A DNA stretch of 64,000 nt from NCBI RefSeq assembly GCF_017811755.1, contig NZ_JADDJF010000005.1, forward strand, positions 1 to 64,000. Direction: 5' to 3'. The stretch is from Pararhodobacter sp. SW119 (GTDB lineage Bacteria > Pseudomonadota > Alphaproteobacteria > Rhodobacterales > Rhodobacteraceae). The notes under the pieces are model-generated. The model was given only the letters and a program-made list of their open reading frames with translations, did not search any database and was not told the DNA's origin. Every line of letters begins with the position of its first letter. The stretch's first letter is position 1. The translations under genes were made by a program, and so were the position numbers. This document shows positions 24,940 through 34,100 of this stretch, in pieces.

Positions 24940-26487
24940 ATGACCCCCATCCGCCTGATGCGCAGCTTCGCCACGGTCGGCGGCTGGACGCTCTTCAGCC
25001 GCCTCCTCGGCTTCGTGCGCGACGTGCTGATGGCGCGCTTCCTCGGCGCCGGCACCGTCGCCGACGCCTTCTTCGTCGCCTTTTCGCTGCCCAACATGTT
25101 CCGCCGCTTCTTTGCCGAGGGCGCCTTCAACGCGGCGTTTGTCCCGATGTTCACCAAACGGCTGGAATCCTCGAAAACCGAGGCCGAGGATTTCGCCCGC
25201 GATGCCTTCTGGCTGATGGCGAGCTTCCTCATCGTCTTCTCGGTCGCGGCGATGGCCGCCATGCCGCTTCTCGTCTGGGCGATGGCCGCGGGCTTCGGCA
25301 CCGGCGAGCGGTTCGAGCTGGCCGTCGTCTTCGGCCGCATCGCCTTTCCCTACATCCTCTTCGTCTCGCTCATGGCGCTGATCTCGGGGATGCTGAACGC
25401 GACGGGCCGCTTCATCGCCGCCGCCGCCGCGCCGGCGCTCCTCAACGTCGCCTTCATCGCGGCGCTTCTGCTCGGCGCGCGGCAGGGCTGGCCCATCGGC
25501 CTCACGCTTTCCTCGGCGGTGCCTGTCGCGGGCGTGCTGCAACTCGCCGCGGTCTGGTGGGCGCTGCGCCGCGCCGGCTTCCGGCTGCGCTTCCGCCGCC
25601 CGCGTCTCACGCCGGAACTCAAGCGCCTCCTGATCATCGCCGCCCCGGCGATCCTCGCCGGCGGCGTCGTGCAGGTCAACCTGATCGTCGGCCGGCAGGT
25701 CGCCTCCTTCACCGAGAACGCGATCTCCTGGCTCTCCTACGCCGACCGGCTCTACCAGTTGCCGCTGGGCGTCGTCGGCATCGCCGTCGGCGTGGTGCTG
25801 CTGCCCGAACTGTCCCGCCGCCTGCGCGCCGGCGAGGAAGCGGGCGCCCGCGACGCGCTCAGCCGCGGCATGGAATTCGCGCTCGCCCTCACCGTCCCCT
25901 CGGCCGTGGCGCTGGTGGTCATCGCCCAGCCGATCGTCTCGGTCCTCTTCGAACGCGGCGCCTTCGGACGCATGGACGCGGTGAACACCGCGCTGGCCCT
26001 CGCCATCTACGGCGCCGGCCTGCCCGCCTTCGTCCTCCACAAGGTCCTCCAACCCCTCTACTTCGCGCGCGAGGATACCCGCAGCCCGTTCCGCTACGCG
26101 CTCAACTCGATGGTGGTCAACGCCGTCGTCGCGGTCGGGCTGATGCCGGTCATCGGCTTCGTCGCCGCCGCGCTGGGCACCACGCTCGCCGGCTGGACGA
26201 TGGTCTGGCAACTCTGGCACGGGTCGCGCCCGATGGGCCCGGCCGCGCGCCCCGACGCCCGCTTCCGCGACCGGATCTGGCGCATCGCGCTCTCCGCCGC
26301 GGCGATGGGGGTCGCGCTCTGGCTCCTCGCCGCGGCGCTGGAGCCGATGCTCTACGGCCCCGGCCGGGCGCTGGCGCTCCTCGCCCTCGTCCTCGGCGGC
26401 ACGGTGGTCTATTTCGGCCTCGGCATCGCCATCGGCGCCTTTCGCCCCGCCGACCTGCGCGCCGCCATGCGCCGCGGCTCGGGCTAA
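24940..26487 (+). CDS. murJ: Lipid II flippase MurJ
   Basis: MurJ flips the peptidoglycan precursor lipid II across the inner membrane. The 515-residue product is a MOP-superfamily protein with about fourteen helices. It opens MTPIRLMRSFATVGGWTLFS, and the family motif SRLLGFVRDVLMARFLG with the essential arginines follows; FFVAFSLPNMFRRFFAEGAF lies near residue 45. The start at ATG 24940 is the normal family start; upstream codons come from the hairpin. It is followed by a hairpin at 26504-26522 in a gap where the rhomboid-like gene converges. Confidence 0.92.
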   Translation: MTPIRLMRSFATVGGWTLFSRLLGFVRDVLMARFLGAGTVADAFFVAFSLPNMFRRFFAEGAFNAAFVPMFTKRLESSKTEAEDFARDAFWLMASFLIVFSVAAMAAMPLLVWAMAAGFGTGERFELAVVFGRIAFPYILFVSLMALISGMLNATGRFIAAAAAPALLNVAFIAALLLGARQGWPIGLTLSSAVPVAGVLQLAAVWWALRRAGFRLRFRRPRLTPELKRLLIIAAPAILAGGVVQVNLIVGRQVASFTENAISWLSYADRLYQLPLGVVGIAVGVVLLPELSRRLRAGEEAGARDALSRGMEFALALTVPSAVALVVIAQPIVSVLFERGAFGRMDAVNTALALAIYGAGLPAFVLHKVLQPLYFAREDTRSPFRYALNSMVVNAVVAVGLMPVIGFVAAALGTTLAGWTMVWQLWHGSRPMGPAARPDARFRDRIWRIALSAAAMGVALWLLAAALEPMLYGPGRALALLALVLGGTVVYFGLGIAIGAFRPADLRAAMRRGSG

Positions 26488-26503
26488 GCGGCAACCGGCG
26501 ACA

Positions 26504-26565
26504 GGGGGGCTGTCTGCCCCCCTCGGCCTGCGGCCTCACCCCCCGAGGATGTTTTCAGACAGAAA
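26504..26565 (+). terminator. Terminator-like hairpin plus repeated motif after murJ
   Basis: GGGGGGC (26504-26510) and GCCCCCC (26516-26522) form a 7-bp stem. After a CCGAGGAT stretch, TGTTTTCAGACAGAAA (26550-26565) matches 13245-13260 exactly. Both copies lie between converging genes, so the element is probably linked to transcript ends. Confidence 0.55.
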
Positions 26566-26630
26566 ATGCAGGAAGGTACACGGCGGCCGGCAAGTCTTGC
26601 CGAATTCCTGCGGCAGCGTTCGGAACTGCC

Positions 26631-26663
26631 ATACGCTTGCCAGCCCCTTGCCATACGCTTTCC
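26631..26663. repeat. Tandem 11-bp repeat, three units
   Basis: Units ATACGCTTGCC, AGCCCCTTGCC and ATACGCTTTCC follow each other without gaps, flanked on the left by CTGCC. The same unit, read on the other strand as GGCAAGCGTAT, forms the longer array at 56077-56131. This array lies just beyond the 3' end of the rhomboid-like gene. Confidence 0.75.
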
Positions 26664-26679
26664 GGCACCCTGCCGGCGC

Positions 26680-27396
26680 TCAGCCGCGGTCCAGAAGCCG
26701 CGCCCGTAGCGCCGCCCAGCGCCCCGGCGCCATCGCCGCGGCCAACCCGAATCCGACAGCAAAAGCAGCAAGTTCCGCGATCCAGCCATGTCCGGATTCG
26801 ACCATCAGCCCGAAGCCCAACCGCGCCAGCAACAGCGCCCCAATGATCCCGAACGCCCTCACCCGCGCCCCCCGATCCCCCGCCACCCGCCACCGCCACC
26901 ACGTCAGCCCCCCGACCAGCCCGAAGACCATCGCCATGCCCCCGAAGAGCCAGCCCAGTTCGTGCGCGCCGAGTACCAGTCCGAAGGCCACAGCACCCAG
27001 TATCGGCGGCAGGAAAATCATCAGGAACAATCGGATAGAGCCCTGCGCCTCGCCATAGGCCTTGCCCAGCGCAGCGATCAGGACAATCACCAGGACCGCA
27101 TGCAGCGGCCCGGCATGGACGAAGGAATAGGCCGGGTAGCGCACCAGGTGGAGCAGGGGAAGGCGCAGGTTTTCCAGCATCCAGACCTGCAACCCGGTCG
27201 AGAAGCCGAAGCGCTGCAACGCCGTCAGCCGCCAGCCCAGCGCCTCGGGCCCGCCGACGATCCCCTGCCCGCCCAGCCAGAGCACCAGCTCGATCCCCGC
27301 CAGCGCCAGGATCACCAGCCACACCAGCGCCGGCAAGGGATTGAGCGGGGAGGCATTCAGGTCGCGCAGCCGCTCCTCGCGCTCGTCCTCGGCCAT
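26680..27396 (-). CDS. Rhomboid-like membrane protein lacking the catalytic serine
   Basis: This 238-residue protein has six or seven predicted helices in rhomboid order. They include the L1-loop-like YPAYSFVHAGPLHAVLVI and the GKAYGE stretch after helix 2. Where active rhomboids have the GxSG nucleophile, this one reads WLFGGMAMVFG, with no serine. The asparagine of the HxxxN pair is also absent. A histidine remains in ESGHGWIAELAAF. I therefore call it an inactive rhomboid-like protein; binding or chaperoning membrane clients is a possible role (inference). The ATG at 27396 has GGAGTGGGG upstream. It is divergent from trpS. Confidence 0.78.
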   Translation of the reverse strand: MAEDEREERLRDLNASPLNPLPALVWLVILALAGIELVLWLGGQGIVGGPEALGWRLTALQRFGFSTGLQVWMLENLRLPLLHLVRYPAYSFVHAGPLHAVLVIVLIAALGKAYGEAQGSIRLFLMIFLPPILGAVAFGLVLGAHELGWLFGGMAMVFGLVGGLTWWRWRVAGDRGARVRAFGIIGALLLARLGFGLMVESGHGWIAELAAFAVGFGLAAAMAPGRWAALRARLLDRG

Positions 27397-27423
27397 GAAA
27401 CCCCACTCCGCCGCGGGGTTTGG

Positions 27424-27452
27424 TTGACGCCCCGCCCGCCCAGCGATAAGCC
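27424..27452 (+). promoter_or_regulatory. Candidate promoter of trpS
   Basis: TTGACG (27424-27429) and TAAGCC (27447-27452) are 17 bases apart; the -10 box ends 35 bases before the trpS ATG at 27488. Confidence 0.4.
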
Positions 27453-27487
27453 AGCCGCGACCGCTTTTCCACTACGGAGTGACGTCG

Positions 27488-28540
27488 ATGAACGACGCAT
27501 CCCCCGATGCTTCCGCCAATGCCCGCTTCAGCACGCGCATCTTTTCCGGCATCCAGCCCTCGGGCGGGTTGACGCTGGGCAATTACCTGGGCGCGCTCAA
27601 GCGGTTCGTCGAGAAGCAGGACGAGGGGATCGAGGCGATCTACTGCCTAGTCGACATGCACGCGATCACCGTCTGGCAGGAGCCCGCCAGGCTGCGCCAC
27701 GCCACGCGCGAGGCCGCCGCGGGCTTCATCGCCGCGGGCATCGATCCCGAACGCTCGATCCTGTTCAACCAGAGCCAGGTCTCGGCCCATGCCGAACTGG
27801 CGTGGATCTTCAACTGCGTGGCGCGGATGGGCTGGATGAACCGGATGACCCAGTTCAAGGACAAGGCCGGCAAGGACAAGGAGGCCGCGTCGCTTGGCCT
27901 CTACGCCTATCCGGCGCTGATGGCCGCCGACATCCTGGCCTATCACGCGACGCATGTCCCGGTGGGCGAGGATCAGCGCCAGCATCTGGAACTGACCCGC
28001 GACATCGCGATCAAGTTCAACCACGACTACGGCGTGGATTTCTTTCCGGTGACCGAGCCGCTGATCGAAGGGGCGGCGACGCGGGTCATGTCCCTGCGCG
28101 ACGGCACGAAGAAGATGTCGAAATCCGACCCGTCGGACATGAGCCGGATCAACCTGACCGACGATGCCGACGCCATCGCGCAGAAGTTCCGCAAGGCCCG
28201 CACCGACCCCGACCCGCTGCCCGACACGCTGGAGGCGCTGGAGGGTCGGCCGGAGGCGCGCAACTTGGTGAACATCTACGCCGCGCTGGACGGCACGTCC
28301 CCGCAGGAGGTTCTGGTGGCGTTCGCCGGCCAGGGCTTTGGCAGCTTCAAGCCGAAGCTGGCCGAACTGGCGGTCGAAAGCCTGGCGCCGATCACCGCCG
28401 AGATGTCGCGGCTGATGCAGGACCCGGCCGAGATCGACGCGCTGCTGGGCCGCGGGGCGGAACGGGCGGAGGCGATCGCCGCGCCGATCCTAGAGCAGTG
28501 CTTCGAGATCGTGGGCATGGTCCGGTCGCGACGCCGTTGA
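27488..28540 (+). CDS. trpS: Tryptophan-tRNA ligase
   Basis: This class I aminoacyl-tRNA synthetase charges tRNA-Trp. The 350-residue product has the HIGH-equivalent in [19 protein letters not shown] (TLGN at 28-31), the [12 protein letters not shown] helix, [15 protein letters not shown] and the KMSKS loop as [11 protein letters not shown] near residue 205. I prefer ATG 27488 because GGAG lies 8 bases upstream; a GTG at 27479 in the same frame overlaps that site. The divergent rhomboid-like gene shares the upstream region. Confidence 0.95.
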   Translation: MNDASPDASANARFSTRIFSGIQPSGGLTLGNYLGALKRFVEKQDEGIEAIYCLVDMHAITVWQEPARLRHATREAAAGFIAAGIDPERSILFNQSQVSAHAELAWIFNCVARMGWMNRMTQFKDKAGKDKEAASLGLYAYPALMAADILAYHATHVPVGEDQRQHLELTRDIAIKFNHDYGVDFFPVTEPLIEGAATRVMSLRDGTKKMSKSDPSDMSRINLTDDADAIAQKFRKARTDPDPLPDTLEALEGRPEARNLVNIYAALDGTSPQEVLVAFAGQGFGSFKPKLAELAVESLAPITAEMSRLMQDPAEIDALLGRGAERAEAIAAPILEQCFEIVGMVRSRRR

Positions 28541-28688
28541 GGGCGCGGTACGGAAGCTGTCCCAAGCCTGGAAACGGGGGGCGTGCGCCAGCGCACATTT
28601 CACCATGTCATTGATTTCTTGAAATAAGATATTTTTCGTTAACTTCCGGGAAACCCTTTTTTCCGGGCTTTCGAGCGGGGTACCGAAG

Positions 28689-29543
28689 ATGGATTTCGTC
28701 GCCCTTCTGGGCACCAAGGGCGGACCGGCAATCCGCACCGGCGCGCCCATGCCGACCGCGTCGCTGCTGTCGCTGGGCGGCGCTGAAGCGGTGATCGATT
28801 GCGGGCTGGGAGTCACGCGCGGGCTTGTCGATCAGGGCGTTGCGCTGAAGGACCTTTCGCGCGTTTTCATCACGCATCTGCATTCCGATCATTACCTGGA
28901 ACTGGGCCCGCTTCTGCACACCGCCTGGACCGCGGGGCTGAAGTCGCCCGTCACCGTCTGGGGGCCGGCCGGGCTGGCGGGGTACTGGCAGGGGTTCCTG
29001 GCCTCGATGCAGGCCGATATCGACCTGCGGATCGCTGACGAAGGGCGCCCCGACCTGCGCGACCTCGTCCGCTTTCGCCCGATCACGGCGGACGCGCCCA
29101 TCGTCAGCGGCGGGCTGAACGTCACCGCCCTGCCCGCGATCCACCCGCCGCTGACCGAATGCTGGTCGCTGTCGTTCCGCGCGGCTGGGCGGCATGTGGT
29201 CTTTTCGGGCGACACCGCGCACAACCCCGCACTGGTCGAGTTCGCGCGCGGCGCGGACCTGCTGATCCACGAGGCGATGCTGGCCGAGGGGTTGGCGGCG
29301 CTGGCCGCGCGGGTCGGCAACGGCGATGACCGGCTGCTACGGCACCTGCAACGCAGCCACACGCTGGCCGCCGACGCCGCGCGCGTGGCCGCCGCGGCGG
29401 GGGTGCGGGCGCTGGCTTTGCACCACCTCATCCCCTCGGACGACCCGGACTTCGGCGCCGCGGACTGGGCGCGCGCCGTCGCGCCGCACTGGACCGGGCC
29501 GCTGCATCTGGGAACCGACGGGTTGTGCCTGCCCCTCGACTGA
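28689..29543 (+). CDS. Metallo-beta-lactamase-fold hydrolase (RNase Z / arylsulfatase-like)
   Basis: This 284-residue hydrolase has the dinuclear zinc site of the metallo-beta-lactamase superfamily. The motif is THLHSDHYLELGPLL (H63, H65, D67, H68), followed by the distal ligands in SGDTAHNPALVEFA and a histidine in ALHHLIPSDDP. The overall shape is that of RNase Z and AtsA-type enzymes. The flexible arm of true RNase Z is not evident, so substrates could be tRNA precursors or small esters. No signal peptide is present. The upstream 80 bases are unusually A+T rich for this genome. Confidence 0.85.
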   Translation: MDFVALLGTKGGPAIRTGAPMPTASLLSLGGAEAVIDCGLGVTRGLVDQGVALKDLSRVFITHLHSDHYLELGPLLHTAWTAGLKSPVTVWGPAGLAGYWQGFLASMQADIDLRIADEGRPDLRDLVRFRPITADAPIVSGGLNVTALPAIHPPLTECWSLSFRAAGRHVVFSGDTAHNPALVEFARGADLLIHEAMLAEGLAALAARVGNGDDRLLRHLQRSHTLAADAARVAAAAGVRALALHHLIPSDDPDFGAADWARAVAPHWTGPLHLGTDGLCLPLD

Positions 29544-29698
29544 CGAGGGTTGAAAAAGTCCAATCTTTCGGTCCGCGTGCTTGCCGCAGGATTTTTCGTC
29601 CCCGCCGGAGCAGCCGAGGCGGAAAACCGTCCCGTCCCCGCCCCGCCCCGCGCGCCGAAGCCACGCAGATCCGACGCCCCTGCCCCGCACCGGACAGA

Positions 29699-29727
29699 TT
29701 GTGCAGCCCCGCCCTTTGCACTAGCGT
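29699..29727 (+). promoter_or_regulatory. Candidate promoter of the O-acetylhomoserine sulfhydrylase gene
   Basis: TTGTGC (29699-29704) and TAGCGT (29722-29727) are 17 bases apart and the -10 box ends 28 bases before the ATG at 29756. Confidence 0.4.
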
Positions 29728-29755
29728 CACGCCAGATCCGAAGAGGGAGCGCACC

Positions 29756-31042
29756 ATGACCAAGACCCACGGCTTCGACACGTTGCAGATCCACGCCGGC
29801 GCCCGGCCCGACCCGGCCACGGGCGCGCGGCAGACGCCGATCTACCAGACCACGGCCTATGTCTTCCGCGACGCCGATCATGCCGCCGCGCTCTTCAACC
29901 TGCAGGAGGTCGGCTACATCTATTCGCGCCTGACCAACCCAACGGTCGCCGCCCTGCAGGAGCGCGTGGCGACGCTCGAAGGCGGGGTCGGCGCGGTCTG
30001 CTGTTCCTCGGGACACGCGGCGCAGATCATGGCGCTTTTTCCGCTGATGGGTCCGGGGCGCAACGTGGTGTCGTCCACGCGGCTCTATGGCGGCACGGTC
30101 ACGCAGTTCAGCCAGACGATCAAGCGCTTCGGCTGGTCGGCCCGCTTTGTCGACACCGACGACCTGGACGCCGTCGAAGCCGCGATCGACGACGACACGC
30201 GCGCCCTTTTCTGCGAATCGATCGCCAATCCCGGCGGCTATGTCACCGACATCCCGGCGATGGCGAAGATCGCGGACAAGCACGGCATCCCGCTGATCGT
30301 CGACAATACCTCGGCCACGCCGTACCTGTGCCGGCCGATCGAGATGGGCGCGACGCTGGTCGTGCATTCGCTGACGAAATACATGACCGGCAACGGCACG
30401 GTGACCGGCGGCGCCCTCGTCGATTCGGGCAAGTTCGACTGGTCGGCCTCGGACAAGTTTCCGTCGCTCTCGGCACCCGAACCCGCCTATCACGGGCTGA
30501 AGTTCCACGAGACCTTCGGCAACCTTGCCTTCACCTTTCATTCCATCGCCATCGGCCTGCGCGATCTGGGCATGACGCTGAACCCGCAGGCGGCGCATTA
30601 CACGCTGCTGGGCATCGAGACGCTGTCGCTGCGCATGGAACGCCACGTGAAGAACGCCGTGAAGGTCGCTGAATGGCTTGAGAAACACGACGCGGTCGAG
30701 GCCGTCACCTATGCCGGGCTGCCGTCCTCGCCGTGGTACCAGCGCGCGCAGAAACTCTATCCGAACGGCGCGGGCGGGCTGTTCACCGTGGCACTGAAGG
30801 GCGGCTATGACGCCTGCGTGAAATTCGTCGACGCGCTGGACCTGTTCAGCCATGTCGCGAACCTCGGCGACACGCGCTCGCTGGTGATCCACTCGGCCTC
30901 GACCACGCACCGGCAGTTGACGCCCGAGCAGCAGAAAGCGGCCGGCGCGGCGCCGAACGTGGTGCGCCTGTCGATCGGGATCGAGGATGCCGACGATCTG
31001 ATCGCCGACCTCGACCAGGCGCTGGCCAGCGCCGGAAGCTGA
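29756..31042 (+). CDS. metY: O-acetylhomoserine sulfhydrylase (aminocarboxypropyltransferase)
   Basis: This PLP enzyme makes homocysteine from O-acetylhomoserine and sulfide in direct sulfhydrylation for methionine synthesis. The 428-residue product has the long-form Cys/Met-metabolism fold: GFDTLQIHAGARPDP at the start, PIYQTTAYVF, YSRLTNPT, and the PLP lysine K208 in HSLTKYMTGNG. FSHVANLGDTRSLVIHSAS near the C-terminus is typical of the MetY group rather than MetB. GAGGGAG precedes the ATG. It is monocistronic, between a promoter and a strong terminator. Confidence 0.92.
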   Translation: MTKTHGFDTLQIHAGARPDPATGARQTPIYQTTAYVFRDADHAAALFNLQEVGYIYSRLTNPTVAALQERVATLEGGVGAVCCSSGHAAQIMALFPLMGPGRNVVSSTRLYGGTVTQFSQTIKRFGWSARFVDTDDLDAVEAAIDDDTRALFCESIANPGGYVTDIPAMAKIADKHGIPLIVDNTSATPYLCRPIEMGATLVVHSLTKYMTGNGTVTGGALVDSGKFDWSASDKFPSLSAPEPAYHGLKFHETFGNLAFTFHSIAIGLRDLGMTLNPQAAHYTLLGIETLSLRMERHVKNAVKVAEWLEKHDAVEAVTYAGLPSSPWYQRAQKLYPNGAGGLFTVALKGGYDACVKFVDALDLFSHVANLGDTRSLVIHSASTTHRQLTPEQQKAAGAAPNVVRLSIGIEDADDLIADLDQALASAGS

Positions 31043-31062
31043 CCCTTTCGCGCGCATTTGCA

Positions 31063-31091
31063 GTCCCGCGGGCCCGCCCGCGGGGCTTTTT
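31063..31091 (+). terminator. Rho-independent terminator of metY
   Basis: GTCCCGCGGG (31063-31072) pairs with CCCGCGGGGC (31077-31086) over 10 bp with one G-U, loop CCCG, followed by TTTTT (31087-31091). It is the clearest intrinsic terminator in the window. Confidence 0.9.
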
Positions 31092-31179
31092 CCTTGCATC
31101 GGCGGATTCCCGCGTTAGGCAGGAAGACAATCGCCCAGCGGACTCGTCCGGTGCCAAATCCCTGTGATAAACGCGCGTC

Positions 31180-34100
31180 ATGAAACCGAATTTCGCTTTG
31201 CGCCTGGCGCATGACAGTATCGAGCTTCTTCAGCGGACCTCTGCCGGCTGGCTTTCGGTCGGATCGGCGCGCATGGATGCCCCGGATCTGGACGCCGAGG
31301 TCACGCGCCTGCGCGACCATGCCCAGCGACTGGCGCCCGAAGGCATCACGACGAAGCTGATCATTCCCGGCACCGAATTGCGCTACGAGACCGTGCTCGC
31401 CCCCGGGCCGGACGATGCCGCGCGCAAGAAGCAGATCGAAGCCGCCATCGACGGTCTGACGCCCTACGGGCTGGACGAGCTGGCCTACGATTGGGTCGTG
31501 GAGGGCGATCACGCGCTGGTCGTGATCGCCGCGCAGGAGACCCTGTCCGAGGCCGAGGATTTCGCCGCGTCGCACGGCCTCAACCCGGTTTCCTTCGTCG
31601 CCGAGCCGTCAGCCGAGAGCTTTCTGGGCGAGCCGTTCTTCGGCCCCGCGCGCCATGCCGCCCGCTTGCTGCCGGCCGGCGGGCGGGTGCTGCCCGACAT
31701 CGAGCCCGTCAAGGTCGTCGGCCGGGCGCGCATCCCCGCGGCGCAGACCGTGCCGCCCGCAGCTGCCGCGCCTCCCCCGCCGCCGGCAGCGAATCCCTCT
31801 GCCGGAGAAACGCTGCCAAAGCCCGCGGCGCAAAAGGAGAATTCGGCGGGCACGACCGACGCGAAAGCCAGCGCCGACGCGACACCCGCGACCGGGCGCC
31901 CGCTGCCGGATCCGAAGACGCCGCCCGTCCCGACCGCTGCGGCGGCGACCGCTGCGACCCCGCCACCGACCGAGCCGACGGAGCCCGCGATACCCGATCC
32001 GCGCAAGCGCCTTGCCGCCGAGGGCGCGGGCACGAAGTCGGCGCCGGCCGCGCCGCGCCGTTTCGGCGGCCTGCCCGCCCGGCCTGGCGGGAGCGACGCG
32101 TCCCGCGGCGCCATGAGTGACCTGGTCCGACGCCTGGGCGCGCGATTCCGGCGCGACGGCGCGACGGCAGCCTCCGACGCCGCCGCGAACGCTTCCGCTG
32201 AAGATCCCGCGACCCCCGGCGAAACGCCCGCGGAAAGCCCGTCCACACCCACCTTCGCTTCCCGCCGGAAGGTGGGGCCGGCGCTGGTTTCCAGCCGTCC
32301 GGCCGCTGACGCGAAGGCCGAGGCGGGCGGGCGCATCGCCGTCCTGGCCGGCGCCGCCGAGGCCGGTGGCACAAGCCGCGCCCGCAGCGCGATGGCGCGG
32401 ATGGGCGAAACCCTGCGCCGCCGCGGCCGGCCCGAAAAGCCGCCCGAAACCGCCGCAGCCGGCGGGGCGACCGCCCGCAGCGAGGCGACGCCATCCAGAC
32501 CCGGCGACCAATCTGCGAAAACGGTCACCGCCAAAACCGGCGGCGACCAGCCGCGAAGCAGGGACTCGGGCAAACAGACCAATACGCTCGACCGCGCCCC
32601 GGCCCGACCGCCCGCGCCGGTCGACGCGATAATCCCGGCCTCCCGCCCCCCGGCGAGCGAGCAGGAAAAGGCGCGCGAGGCCGAGGCGCTCACGATCTTC
32701 GGGGCGCGTTCGGGCGAAAGCGGCGGGCGCGACTTCAACCGCCGCGGCCTGGTGTTGACCGCGGGCCTTGTCGTCCTGCTGGCGGCGCTGGGTATCTGGG
32801 TGGCCTATTTCGCCGCCCCGCCCGAGTCCGAGTTCGCCGAGCTACCCGCCACGACCGAGGTTCCCGCCGATCCGGTCACCGCCCCGACCGCCCTGATCGA
32901 GGCGACGCCCGATTCGGTCGCGGACGAAGCACCGGCCGCACCGGTCGCGGAAGAAACGCTCGCCGCGCCCGCCGACGAGGCACCCGTCGACGCCCCGCTC
33001 GCCGCCGACGACCGGATGGAAGCGCTGGTCGAGGAGGCGCTCCGCCAGGGCGAACCGGCCGCGGGATTCGCCGATCCCGACGCTGCCGAAATACCGGCAG
33101 AGGCCGCGGAAACCGGCACGCCGGGCACCCCCGCGGACCGGCCGGTCGCCCGGCTGGCCTTGCCCGGCCCGCTCGAACGCCCGGTGATCGAACTTCCGCA
33201 GCTAGTCAGCCTGCCGCCGCCGCCGCCCTTCGGCACCGAAATGCAGCTGGGCGACGATGGGCTGATCGTCGCCACGCCCGAAGGCGCCATCACGCCCGAG
33301 GGGGTCACGGTCTTCACCCGGCTGCCCGCCGCCGTGCCGCCCGACCGCCCCGAGATCGTGGTGCCCGAAACCGACGCCGCGCCCGAGGCGGAGCCCGACG
33401 CGGCCGAGGTCGAGGATGCCTCGGCCTCGCAGGCGGTCGCCCCGGCGGCGGCGCGGGAAACCGCCCTCCTTGATCTGCCCGCCTTCGAGCTGCAGGTCGA
33501 CGTGACGCCGGGCGCCAATTCCGCCCTGGCCGGGTTCAGACCCGTGCCGCGCCCGGTCGGCGAAGAACCTGTCGCCGGCATCGAGGAAGCCCCGGCCACG
33601 GCGCCCGCGGAGGAAGAATCCCCGGTTTCGGAGAGCGCGGAGGGCACGCGCCTTGCCTCGGCCCCCGCCGGCGCGATCGAATTGGCGGCGCTGCGCCCGG
33701 CCTCGCGCCCCGACTCGCTGGTCCAGACCGCCACGCCCCCGGCCGAGCCGGAGATCGACCTCGAATCCGCCACGCCGCAGGCCGTCGCGCGCTCGCTGCG
33801 CCCCAATGCCCGCCCGCAGGGTTTTGCAAGCAGCGTGCAGCGGGCCATTGCCGCCGCGACCCAAAACCAGCCGGAACCGGCCGCGGCGCCCGCTGCGCCG
33901 GCCGCCCCGGCGCAAACCACCGCCACGCAACCCCGGATCCCGACCTCGGCCTCGGTCGCGGAAACCGCCACCCAGCGGCGCGCCGTCAACCTACGCCGCG
34001 TCAACCTGATCGGCGTCTTCGGGTCCCAGTCGAACCGGCGCGCCCTGGTGCGCATGCCGAATGGCCAAGTTCTGCGCGTGCAGGTGGGCGACACGCTGGA

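Noticed and set aside
28892-31099. A 735-codon open frame on the minus strand opposite the hydrolase and metY
   Set aside because: Antisense shadow; both plus-strand genes have complete active sites.
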